A stretch of DNA of 6,891 nt from Chlamydiota bacterium (GCA_011065005.1 JAAKFP010000135.1:1-6891); one strand, 5' to 3'. Counted from the first letter of the stretch, positions 1 through 6,566 are shown. Program-made: numbers and translations. Notes: a model not told the origin generated them from the sequence alone.

Positions 1-181
1 TGTGGTTACCCATCAGGCAAAATGCGTGGACTCTGTGATGATGTACCTCGGCCGCTTCTTGTAACAGTAAGCAAAATCGAGCACGATCTGCGTCATCATG
101 AAACAAGAATATTCCGTCTATTCCACGTAGCATCACATGGTGGCACATGTGTGGTTGCCAAATCCGTTTTTTTCTGGGCAT
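1..181 (-). CDS. REP-associated / IS200-like tyrosine transposase (Y1_Tnp), 5' part, cut by window edge
   Basis: The first 60 codons are visible, starting at ATG 179-181 and running off the left end. The protein begins MPRKKRIW and continues with HHVMLRGIDG, then FHDDADRARFCLLLQE and HAFCLMGNH. This is the N-terminal layout of RAYT/Y1 transposases (COG1943, Y1_Tnp), single-strand DNA transposases that use a catalytic Tyr with an HUH metal site. The terminal NH is where the HUH motif normally begins, so the second His and the catalytic Tyr lie outside the window. RAYTs process REP or other palindromic elements, or move as IS200-type units. The loop after RGIDG seems about one residue shorter than in relatives I remember, which may or may not matter. 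Whether the rest of the gene is intact cannot be seen. Family assignment is from remembered motifs and is fairly secure. Confidence 0.85.
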   Translation of the reverse strand, partial: MPRKKRIWQPHMCHHVMLRGIDGIFLFHDDADRARFCLLLQEAAEVHHHRVHAFCLMGNH

Positions 182-193
182 TGATCACCTCCT
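182..193 (-). promoter_or_regulatory. Perfect extended Shine-Dalgarno of the RAYT gene
   Basis: The minus strand reads AGGAGGTGATCA directly before the ATG at 181. All twelve bases can pair with the conserved 3' tail of bacterial 16S rRNA (GAUCACCUCCU), and AGGAGG is 6 nt from the start codon. This settles the start choice for the transposase and predicts strong initiation if the gene is transcribed. Confidence 0.8.
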
Positions 194-246
194 GTGGAAA
201 AGCAGGATGCCCCAGATGTAAATTTTGCACAACAGAGAATCGCACA

Positions 247-308
247 TCGCAGCTCCGGCCCCTTTCCTCGCAGCTCCGGCCCCTTTCCCCGGCCCCTTTC
301 CCTTTCCC
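247..308 (-). repeat. GC-rich 21-bp tandem repeat with G-quadruplex potential, upstream of RAYT
   Basis: Two exact head-to-tail 21-bp copies lie at 247-267 and 268-288 (plus strand: TCGCAGCTCCGGCCCCTTTC + C). A partial third copy lacking the first 8 bases (289-301) and a short CTTTCCC tail follow. On the minus strand, 281-308 reads as five G runs of 3-4 separated by only 2-3 bases (GGG AAA GGG AAA GGGG CC GGGG AAA GGGG), which satisfies the usual G-quadruplex pattern. The block is far richer in G+C than its surroundings. It sits in the 5' leader of the RAYT gene, about 65 bp before its start, and just after the Imm53-like gene, so it is more likely part of the transposase element than of the toxin locus. 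Confidence 0.8.
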
Positions 309-335
309 ATTAAATGCGAGGGATTAGTAGATCTT

Positions 336-627
336 TCAAACTTTTTCAGTCCATTCTCTAAAAATTTGGATTGCCTCTGTGAGGTTGAAAATGCCACACG
401 CAGCCTCAAAACAATTGTCTTTGACAAAACAAAAAACCCAATCACCTTTTGTAACGTTCAATTGATATGTCATCAAAGACCTGTTTATCAAGTGGAGTTT
501 GACCTAAGCTTATGCTTAGTCGCCATCCAGGGTTATCTAAAGTTCCTAAAGTAATGCCATATTCATGTTCCCAATCACCATCACACTGCGATTTGAACCA
601 TTGCATTAACCAATCAAGATTATCCAT
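336..627 (-). pseudogene. Imm53-like immunity protein, frameshifted
   Basis: From ATG 625-627 the product begins MDNLDWLMQWFKSQCDGDWE and continues through HEYGITLGTLDNPGW. This is the characteristic start of the Imm53 family, small cytoplasmic proteins that neutralise cognate polymorphic toxins. The frame reads to SIERYKR and meets TGA at 442-444. Skipping one base in the AAAA run just before it restores the rest of the family: GDWVFCFVKDNCFEAACG, then IFNLTEAIQIFREWTEKV, and a stop at 336-338. Total length is then about 96 residues, normal for Imm53. A single +1 insertion (or 2-base loss) near 446-450 therefore explains the break. The 61-residue product left would lack the C-terminal part. 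No convincing Shine-Dalgarno precedes the ATG, and the toxin-3 stub ends 19 bp upstream. A homopolymer sequencing error is the alternative explanation. Confidence 0.85.
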
Positions 628-646
628 AGAAAAAACTTTTAATTTG

Positions 647-721
647 TTACGGTATTTCCCATTTGTTAGGTTTTCTTACACCGCCAGGAAACCCTGGATC
701 GTGTATATGAGGTTCTGACCC
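647..721 (-). pseudogene. Orphan C-terminal stub of a third RHS toxin tip
   Basis: The 24 codons before TAA 647-649 read GSEPHIHDPGFPGGVRKPNK then WEIP. I recognise this as the usual extreme C-terminus of one class of RHS/polymorphic toxins, of the form PHVHDPxxPGGVRPxxPxEIP. Such tips commonly precede Imm53 genes, and the Imm53-like gene starts 19 bp after this stop. No start codon and no upstream toxin sequence exist: the frame continues back into the end of immunity gene 2 and meets that gene's TGA. It is a remnant, not an expressed gene. The family link is from memory of the motif, and no specific toxin domain name is claimed. Confidence 0.65.
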
Positions 722-771
722 CGTTTTCAGATCTCTTCAATCTGACCTTGATTCAATGTCAGGCCTCATAT
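705..771. repeat. Nested imperfect inverted repeat at the end of immunity gene 2
   Basis: The outer arms are ATATGAGGTTCTGAC (705-719) and GTCAGGCCTCATAT (758-771). They pair over 13 positions with a small bulge. Inside them a second palindrome pairs TCAGAT (727-732) with ATCTGA (740-745). The structure covers the immunity-2 stop codon (737-739), its last codons and the GGGGTCA motif at 716-723. No U-run follows, so it is not a canonical terminator. Possible roles are a REP-like element for a RAYT transposase, an mRNA end-stabilising or attenuating hairpin, or the scar of the recombination that joined two toxin cassettes here. Confidence 0.6.
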
Positions 772-1117
772 CTCGATCTGATTTTTTTATCTTAATGTCC
801 TCAGAGACAACTTCTAAAGCTGTCATACCATCCGAATTAAGAAATTGAAAAATTCTCAGATTATGATCTTTTGGTTTTTTTTCATAGAGTTCACTTAGAG
901 CTCTTTCTAATAAAGGTGATTCAAAGACCTCTTGAATATCAGCTATTCGAAAATAATTCATAGCAAACAGTGAAACAAAATTCAAAAATCTGAATTCAAC
1001 AATCTTAGAATTCCAACATTCAAGCAACAACGTGAGATTTTCATCCTCAAGAGAATAAGATTGTATCTTTGAATCAGCAAAGCCTATTTCAAAATCCACA
1101 GGTACTTTTCTTTTCAT
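737..1117 (-). CDS. Putative immunity protein 2 (family not recognised)
   Basis: This is an intact 126-residue acidic, presumably cytoplasmic protein starting MKRKVPVDFEIGFADSKIQ. It has no signal peptide or membrane segment. I do not recognise a named family. Its role is inferred from position: the start codon is 3 bp after the stop of a toxin C-terminal stub ending GEPFPGR, the tight spacing typical of toxin-immunity pairs. The first half is rich in beta-forming residues and aromatics (LLLECWNSKIVEFRFLNFV). The second half looks helical (IQEVFESPLLERALSELYEK). Start choice is supported by GGGAG 8 nt upstream (1125-1129). The last ten residues (MRPDIESRSD) are encoded within an inverted repeat and may be a tail added by insertion or recombination. 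It may still protect against siblings carrying the lost toxin. Confidence 0.75.
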   Translation of the reverse strand: MKRKVPVDFEIGFADSKIQSYSLEDENLTLLLECWNSKIVEFRFLNFVSLFAMNYFRIADIQEVFESPLLERALSELYEKKPKDHNLRIFQFLNSDGMTALEVVSEDIKIKKSDRDMRPDIESRSD

Positions 1118-1120
1118 TTT

Positions 1121-1258
1121 TTATCTCCCTGGAAAAGGCTCACCAGGGATGAATCCCGCACCCATTCCTTTTTGGTAGTTGTCAGGTTTAAGATAGTATG
1201 TACTTTTTTAATTCAACATCTTAGGCACGGCCTCTTTCATTTTTTCGATTGCCCTTTC
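1121..1258 (-). pseudogene. Orphan C-terminal stub of a second RHS toxin tip, with internal TAA
   Basis: Translating the gap between the two immunity genes gives ERAIEKMKEAVPKMLN, a TAA at 1208-1210, then KSTYYLKPDNYQKGMGAGFI and PGEPFPGR, with TAA at 1121-1123. The KPDNYQKGMGAGFIPGEPFPGR-type ending looks like the C-terminus of a polymorphic toxin, and immunity gene 2 starts 3 bp later, as expected for a cognate pair. There is no start codon or RHS core in front: the frame is closed by a stop inside the end of immunity gene 1. This is therefore the tail of a displaced tip that has lost its N-terminal part and also carries a nonsense codon. The reading is from sequence; the toxin activity is unknown. 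Confidence 0.65.
1125..1149 (-). promoter_or_regulatory. Hairpin overlapping the ribosome-binding site of immunity gene 2
   Basis: On the minus strand TCCCTGG (1143-1149) can pair with CCAGGGA (1126-1132) across a 10-nt loop. The 3' arm contains most of the AGGGAG Shine-Dalgarno (1125-1130) of immunity gene 2. A 7-bp stem would hide the site unless ribosomes translating the toxin tail opened it, which would couple immunity translation to toxin translation. The arms also encode the conserved toxin residues IPGEPFPG, so the palindrome could be coincidental. Confidence 0.4.
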
Positions 1259-1497
1259 TATTCATCTTTAAGGATTAGTTTTTTTGCTCTAGGGTGAAAT
1301 GACTCTATGTCTTGCAGATCATATAAACAAAGAGTAATCTCTTTTTGGTAATCACCAGATGAGAGGTGAGCATGATGGTTTTTGGGATTATTCATTAAAT
1401 CCTTTAAAAAACCAATCATTTGAATAGCCTCGTCTCGAGTAAGAAAAATGCTTACACAATCAATTTTCTTATCGTTATCTTCATTTAAAATTCTCAT
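1258..1497 (-). CDS. Putative immunity protein 1, partner of the RHS tip
   Basis: This is an intact protein of 79 residues from ATG 1495-1497 (MRILNEDNDKKIDCVSIFLT). A TTG two codons upstream would give 81. It is small, has no signal or membrane segment and should be cytoplasmic. Features are an N-terminal ILNEDN...FLTRDEA start, a central NHHAHLSSGDYQKEITLCLY and an ending FHPRAKKLILKDE. I recall similar short proteins next to RHS and other contact-toxin genes, but cannot name the family. It begins 29 bp after the RHS stop codon on the same strand, the standard place for the immunity gene of the current tip. No good Shine-Dalgarno is visible, so it may rely on translational coupling. If the RHS gene is truly dead, this gene would be kept only for protection against relatives. 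Confidence 0.75.
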   Translation of the reverse strand: MRILNEDNDKKIDCVSIFLTRDEAIQMIGFLKDLMNNPKNHHAHLSSGDYQKEITLCLYDLQDIESFHPRAKKLILKDE

Positions 1498-1526
1498 AAT
1501 CAATTACCATTAATTAATAATGTGGA

Positions 1527-2186
1527 TCAATGATGTAGGGTATCTTTAGGATAGATTTGACCAACCCCCTCCCATTTTCCTTCAGAAAACATTTCGATAT
1601 GCATATGGGGATTATCATGAGGATGAGTCCTGTTAAAATCGAAGCGAACTCTACGAAGTCCATTCTGGGAAACAAATATGGGATCATTTGCTTTGTTTCT
1701 AACAAATTTTGATCCGTGACCGAGCCATTCATTGACTTCATGTTTAAGTCTGCTAACTTTCTCATCATACTTTGTAGTAAGTAATGCATCTTTCGCACTT
1801 TTTGGCCCTTTTGCTGTTTCTACATTGCTCTCACCAGTAAGCTGGCGTCGGAGATAGCGAGAGGTTGTTGTTCTAAGCACGTATTGTCCACCTCTCCAAG
1901 CACCTTGAAGGGCTCCCCGAGAAAGAATGCCTTTGGCAAGGCAAACAAAAGTCCCTACTTCGGCTATTCTTTCAAAGCTAAACTGGATTTTACCCTCGAA
2001 GCTTTTTTGTTGCCACTTATTTTTGATTTCCGAGTAATCACCTGTGTTAACAGCATTTAATAGTGTTTTGCTGTAGTTTTTATATCTGCCAAGGGTGTCT
2101 ATTGGACTGAAAGCCGCGTTTGTTACTCCTCTATAGGCTCCTCGTCCTGCCGCATGTATTTCTTTATCATAAAGATCTCTTGTTAC
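1527..2186 (-). other. C-terminal toxin-like tip of the RHS protein
   Basis: This covers the residues after DPYGL (codons 1459-1677). The first half (GRGAYRGVTNAAFSPIDTLG through ERIAEVGTFVCLAKGIL) looks like a helical, partly hydrophobic linker or translocation segment. The last ~90 residues look like a compact enzyme: KYDEKVSRLKHEVNEWLGHG, then NGLRRVRFDFNRTHPHDN, PHMHIE, and GKWEGVGQIYPKD with a terminal LHH. The RVRFDF...PHxHIE arrangement, rich in Arg, Asp and His, recalls predicted nuclease tips such as the Ntox24 type, but that name is a tentative memory match. No catalytic assignment is claimed. The switch from conserved core to variable tip at DPYGL is the hallmark of the system, and the adjacent immunity gene supports a toxin. 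Confidence 0.6.
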
Positions 2187-4097
2187 AAGCCCATAGGGAT
2201 CAACATAGATCAGCGGATTGTTATGGACGTAGGCGTAGAGGTTGGGGCCGTCAGCAAAGCCGAGGGGATCGGGGGTAAGCCATCGGCCTTGAATGGGGTC
2301 GTATTCACGCTTGGCAAAATGATAAAGATGCGTTTCGCCATCATACCTCTGTCCGGAAAAAAGCCAGGGGGATTCTACTATACCATGAGAAGAAAATTCA
2401 CCAAAAGCATCATAACGATAGGTAGAAACAGGCGCTCGCTGACCATCAAGTAGCACACAGATGTCTCCTCGATGATTTCTTATGGGGCTGTAAACGCTTC
2501 CCTCTAATTCTATAGCGAAGGGAGCAAACTGTCCATGAATCGCGCGAAATTCTCGAAGGCTGCCATTTTCATAAGCTCCAATTTCGGTATCGAATTGATA
2601 CAAATATTGTACCGTTGCATCAGAATCCCGCCGTTCGATTCGTCGACCAAAAGGATCGTAACGATAGTCTATGCGCTGCGAGTCATCATTAAACGTTGTA
2701 AGGCGTCCTAAAGCATCGTAAGTGTATTGTGAATTGTTTTTTGCGGTTCGTCTTCCGTTTTGGTCATAAGTAAAGGAATCGATACGGTCGCTTGTTAATT
2801 GGTTATATTCATCAATGTCGCAAGGAATGCCATTTTTATCTCTACGATTTTGTAAAGAGTCAAACGCATATAGGTTGTTAAATGGTCCTGTTTCTTGCAC
2901 GATTTGATTTAACTCATCATAAGCAAAGGTTGCATCGTAAGAAGCAATGGGATCTCGAACAGTTGTTGCGGTGAGGTTGCTAACGGCGTCATAAGAAAGT
3001 GATTGTTGAAAAGGAGTGGATTCAATTTCAACACATCTTCCCACCTCATCCCAATGATAAGAGATATTCACTCCATTAGGTAGGGTAGCGCTTATTACTT
3101 TCCCCCGCCAATCTGTTTGTTGAGTGAATGTGTAAGGCAGTTCACTGTTAAAATGGCGAGAGGCAGAAATCAAGCTAGTAGGGGAGTAGAGATAGGTAAT
3201 TTTACCGTTGCGAAAACAGATCTCTTTTATGCGGTTATGATGGTCATACGTATAACGCACTTCAAAGCCGGTGGCTTGTTTTTCAAAAACCAGGTGATTT
3301 AAGGTGTCGTAGGAACGCTCTGTGATTAGGCTGTATCCTAAATCTTCTGCTTTGAGCAAGTTGTCATTGAGGTCATAGCTATAACAATAGTGAATGGTGC
3401 TATCAGAAGAAATAAGCTCTCGTAATCTTCCGAGGGGGTCATAGATGTGCGTTAAAACAACACCGTCCGGTTTTGTGATGGCATGGAGCCTACCATTTTG
3501 ATAGGTATATTTTGTGGTTCTTTCACCCTGCTCTGTTTCTGAAGTCTTTTGACTCATTCCGTCGTACGTTGTACCGACTTCATAGTTTCCAAACGATTGA
3601 TCTTGGAATAGATTTTTTTCGTGTTGCAGGATTTTATTTCCTCGACCATCGTAAGTGAAAGAACTATGAGCTAGCAACTGCCCACTTGATGAGTATTTTT
3701 GTACTTCTGCTATGCGATTCAGCTTGTCGTAAATCTCTTGCGTCCTTCTTCCTAAAGAGTCTATGATTTCTTTCTCAAGATGGTCCGTATAGCGATAGAT
3801 CATCTTTATCTGATTACCCAACGGATCAATTTCTGCTACGGGTAAATTTTCCGAGTTATAGAGAATTACTGACTCAGCAAAATTCTGAGAGTCGCTATAC
3901 TCTTTTTGCGTTGTGCGGTTTCCATGTATGTCATAGGTGTACTGAATCTTGCTAAATATGTTTCTGTAAAGATCTTCTACCCGCTCTTCTACAACTCTGT
4001 CGAGCAGGTCGTATTTGACAACTTCTACACGGTCTGCAGTTGTTGTCTTTGAAAGGCGTCCCAGCGCATCATATTCAAAAAGTGTCTTACGATTCCC
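1527..4097 (-). pseudogene. RHS C-terminal segment: YD repeats, RHS-associated core and tip
   Basis: After the second TAA the same frame stays open for 856 codons to TGA 1527-1529, resuming at once with GNRKTLFEYDALGRLSKTTT. A TTG at 3819-3821 could be taken as a start but lies inside a conserved DPLGNQ motif and lacks a ribosome site. YD repeats continue to about codon 1355. The core follows: SPIRNHRGD, YRYDAFGEF, LFSGQRYDGETHLYHFAKRE, GRWLTPDPLGFADGPNLYAY and finally PLIYVDPYGL. This holds the shell-closing and self-cleavage elements and the toxin, so it is the functionally decisive part, yet it is separated from the secretion signal by two stops. Confidence 0.82.
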
Positions 4098-4100
4098 TTA
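4098..4100 (-). other. Second in-frame TAA in RHS (codon 821)
   Basis: The frame reads GAGRKIAKI, stop, GNRKTLFEYDALGR. A single base change from a codon such as AAA or GAA would give TAA. The YD spacing on either side is preserved, so no bases were gained or lost. Confidence 0.75.
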
Positions 4101-5027
4101 GATTTTTGCTATCTTGCGTCCAGCACCATCGTAGAGATAGTTTGTCCTATTTCCCATGGCATCGACTTCAGCAATGAGATTGGGCCCTTTGTAAATAAAC
4201 TGCAGAGTTTTCAAGAGGGTGCCATCAGGAGCATATGTGCTCGAAAGCTTTGAGCGTCCTTGGTAGTCTACTTGATAGGTTGTGGTTGTTCCATCTCGTT
4301 CCCATTCTTGTACGAGATGTCCTTGCAGGTTATAGGCAAACTTTTTGCTTGTGCCGTCGGGGTATTGGATCTCAAGAGGATCATCGTAAAAGTTATAAAG
4401 GGTCGTGGTTGTAAAACCGTCCTTATCAACAACTTTTGTGACATTGCCTTGGGTGTCATATTCTTTATGTTCTGTATATTCCAAGGGATCTGTTTGGGAG
4501 ATTTCACGTGAATAGATATCGTATTGGAAGGTGGTTGTTTGTCCAAAGTGGTTTGTAGTACTGATACGGTTTCCCATCACATCGTAGGCATGGTTTGTTG
4601 TCAATGTCCTGCCGTTGTCATGTTCTTCACGCTCTTCAACGAGGCGGTTGGCGGTGTCATAGATGTACCGCACTTTTTTGCCGCTTCCGATTTTTTCTTC
4701 ATAGATCTTGTTGAGGTTGGCGTCGTAGGTATAGATTGTCTCTTCACCAAGGGCATTCACCTCACGAACGAGTCTTTGTTGATCGTTATATTCAAACAGA
4801 AGGCTATACCTGTAATTGCTTTGGGCATCGTAGACCTTTTCCTCGGCCAAGAGATCTCCCTGGGTGTAGGTACGTTCAACCATCTTAAGCAGATGTTTTT
4901 GTCCAGTTTTCGGATCGGCATAACATTCTCTGATGGTTCGAGGAAGGGTCATTCCGGGAAGGTTTGGATCCAGTTGCGGCTCGATTTCTGTTATGTGGCG
5001 ATAGGTTACATTTGTCAGGTTGTTCAT
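4098..5027 (-). pseudogene. RHS middle segment between the two TAA codons
   Basis: The frame is really open from 5081, just after the first TAA, to the second TAA at 4098-4100. The 18 codons before the in-frame ATG at 5027 read DQNRILISKIVDDGCTPE, a normal RHS continuation, so this ATG is an internal Met and not a gene start. No Shine-Dalgarno precedes it. The 327 codons are almost all YD repeats (YDAQSNYRYSLLFEYN, YTYDANLNKIYEE, YLYDGAGRKIAKI). There is no signal peptide. It is part of the interrupted gene, not a separate protein. Confidence 0.8.
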
Positions 5028-5081
5028 TTCGGGAGTGCAGCCATCATCAACAATTTTGCTTATGAGGATTCTGTTTTGGTC

Positions 5082-5084
5082 TTA
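5082..5084 (-). other. First in-frame TAA in RHS (codon 493)
   Basis: The frame reads EREFRG, stop, DQNRILISKIVDDG. Relatives normally have FEYDQN or similar here, so the stop replaces the Tyr of a YD repeat: TAT or TAC to TAA is one base change. Both sides are in the same phase. Confidence 0.75.
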
Positions 5085-6560
5085 TCCTCGAAACTCTCTT
5101 TCGGCAAAATGTTGGTCCGCAAACGTAAGTTTTCGGGTCATAAGGTTGGTATTCGGAAGATATTCGAAGCTGAATTCTTTTTCACAATTATGGTTTTCTG
5201 TCAGCATGAGATTTCGACCATTCTTGGAGTAGGTATGGCGAAGGACGAAACAATCTTGAGAAGTGCTTGATGTAATCTGGCCATGAATTTGAGATTCAAC
5301 GACATTGCCAAGGTCGTCGTAGTGATATTCTCGTTTGTTGATGACGTTACCGTTGGGGTCAGTGGTTACATGGGAGGTGAGCTGCCCCTTGCTGTCCCAA
5401 CTAAAGTTTTGTGTTCGATAACCCTCACTCAGCTTGGTGAGGCGACGTTTTGAAAAATCGAACTGTTGAACAGCGCCAAGAGCATTTTGTACAGTTGTGT
5501 GGTGGGAGTGGTAATCGAAAGTGTAGAGAGGAACCTCGACACCTGATGAAAAAACTTTTTTTACTCTTTCACCGCTGTCAAATTCCACTGCTAGGCTGTG
5601 GCCATCGGGTTTGGTGACCTTTTGAACACTAAAAACTGTATCTCTGTACAGGGTACGATTCAAATGCTCGAAATTTGTTGTTGGAAGATGTGCGCCGGAA
5701 ACTTGGGTAAGAAGCCATTTACGATATGTTGTTTCTACGTAGGACTGCCACCCTATTTTTTGCTTTGCTTTTCCTTTCTTTAATGTCTTTTGATAGCGAA
5801 CACTTTGGCCATTGCTAGCTGTTGCAATGACTTGATAATCGGGTTCATAGGTAATATTAATCCAGTTGAGGGTGATGCTGTCATCGTGGTTTTTCGTGCA
5901 AACTTTACTGAGCCATATAGAGTGATCTCCTGCGTAGGAGAAATGACGTCTATTACCGTTTGCTTTTTCTTCAAGAACAAGGCGGTAACAGAAGATTTCA
6001 TACTCAGTCAAAAAGTAATCGTAGTGTCGCTTTGTTCCATCACCGAGAGTAACAACAAAGTTGTTTTTTGTTCCGGCGACCTTCATCGCACATAATGAAG
6101 ACTCGCCGCGGAGGAGTGCTTCGCAGCAGTTGGTATATCCCAACTCAAAGCACTTGGGGTCGACAGTTCCCACATAGGTCTTCTCTTTGTGTTTCTTTTT
6201 GCTTTTTTGTTCCTTCACCGAAAAGAGAAGTTCTAATCCCATTCGCTGTTCGATGAGCATGTTTCTCTTCCATTCGTAGGTATCGAATGATAGTTGGGTT
6301 GGCAGAGACATGCCAATACCGTAGCCGAATTCGCTGTCAAAGCGCTGCTGACCTCCATCATAGTAACGTATCAGTTGCAAAGGGTCCGAACCTTGGATTT
6401 CGATGTCGGGATCTATTTGAACCAGCTTTCCGTTGTATGCATTGATGACGCCATCAACAAGGGCGAGGGTATCAGACTCAGATGTTAGATAAGGCGTCAT
6501 TGAGGATTTCGCAGATAGTAAAGACGAAAAAAGAAGAAAAATGCAAAGAATTTTTTTCAT
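5082..6560 (-). CDS. RHS N-terminal segment, ends at premature TAA
   Basis: This is the only part of the RHS gene with a normal start. It gives 492 residues: MKKILCIFLLFSSLLSAKSS is a typical lipid-free Sec signal (two lysines, a hydrophobic core of about 12, small residues near Ala-17). SESDTLALVDGVINAYNGKL and DPLQLIRYYDGG follow, as in RHS N-terminal regions. The middle is beta-rich, and the first clear YD repeats appear late (NKREYHYDDLGNVVESQ, and SFEYLPNTNLM). A longer frame opens at 6716, but the Shine-Dalgarno and signal peptide support 6560. Without core or tip the fragment should have no toxic activity. Confidence 0.75.
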   Translation of the reverse strand: MKKILCIFLLFSSLLSAKSSMTPYLTSESDTLALVDGVINAYNGKLVQIDPDIEIQGSDPLQLIRYYDGGQQRFDSEFGYGIGMSLPTQLSFDTYEWKRNMLIEQRMGLELLFSVKEQKSKKKHKEKTYVGTVDPKCFELGYTNCCEALLRGESSLCAMKVAGTKNNFVVTLGDGTKRHYDYFLTEYEIFCYRLVLEEKANGNRRHFSYAGDHSIWLSKVCTKNHDDSITLNWINITYEPDYQVIATASNGQSVRYQKTLKKGKAKQKIGWQSYVETTYRKWLLTQVSGAHLPTTNFEHLNRTLYRDTVFSVQKVTKPDGHSLAVEFDSGERVKKVFSSGVEVPLYTFDYHSHHTTVQNALGAVQQFDFSKRRLTKLSEGYRTQNFSWDSKGQLTSHVTTDPNGNVINKREYHYDDLGNVVESQIHGQITSSTSQDCFVLRHTYSKNGRNLMLTENHNCEKEFSFEYLPNTNLMTRKLTFADQHFAEREFRG

Positions 6561-6566
6561 GGCAAA

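Larger units (their letters stand above)
1527..6560 (-). pseudogene. Large secreted RHS/YD-repeat polymorphic toxin, two in-frame TAA codons
   Basis: A single frame of 1677 codons runs from ATG 6558-6560 to TGA 1527-1529, broken only by TAA at codon 493 and codon 821. Order: signal peptide (codons 1 to ~19), a chlamydial-type RHS N-terminal region, YD repeats through most of the length (TYDxxGR, YDxLGRL and similar), the RHS-associated core ending PLIYVDPYGL (near codon 1458), and a C-terminal tip of about 220 residues. RHS proteins form a shell around a toxic tip, which is released by autoproteolysis at the DPxGL site. Secretion here would be Sec-dependent across the inner membrane, with the later route unknown. 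All three open segments stay in one phase and conserve family motifs right up to both stops. The damage is therefore recent, or an assembly error. As read, only a 492-residue fragment would be made. The immunity gene follows 29 bp downstream. Confidence 0.88.

Noticed and set aside
22..327. Plus-strand frame of 101 codons at the left edge
   Set aside because: It is antisense to the RAYT gene and runs through the tandem repeat, producing low-complexity Pro/Leu/Ser sequence.
185..554. Two frames of 86 and 109 codons over the Imm53 region
   Set aside because: Both are alternative-phase or antisense readings of the frameshifted Imm53-like gene and the G-rich repeat; the Gly/Lys/Ala and Pro/Phe tracts come from the repeat.
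678..693. CCAGG/CCTGG hairpin as a terminator
   Set aside because: The stem is only about 5 bp, lies inside the toxin-3 stub codons (PGFPGG), and has no U-run after it.
1514..1798. A 94-codon minus-strand frame overlapping the RHS tip
   Set aside because: It is an alternative phase of the tip coding region with no ribosome site; the tip frame is the one continuous with the RHS core.
4098..5027. Three separate RHS genes rather than one broken gene
   Set aside because: All segments share one phase, the sequence before the ATG at 5027 and before the TTG at 3821 is conserved RHS sequence, and neither has a ribosome site or signal peptide.
1121..5084. Possible reassignment of TAA to an amino acid, given three in-frame TAA codons
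   Set aside because: TAA also ends the two toxin stubs exactly where such tips normally end (1121-1123 and 647-649), so it still acts as a stop in the locus's ancestry. Nonsense mutation or sequence error is simpler.
4524..5270. A 248-codon open frame on the plus strand
   Set aside because: It is exactly antisense to RHS YD repeats. Its composition (runs of hydrophobics and Cys/Phe) is what reverse-complemented YD-repeat codons give, and no ribosome site or family motif is visible.
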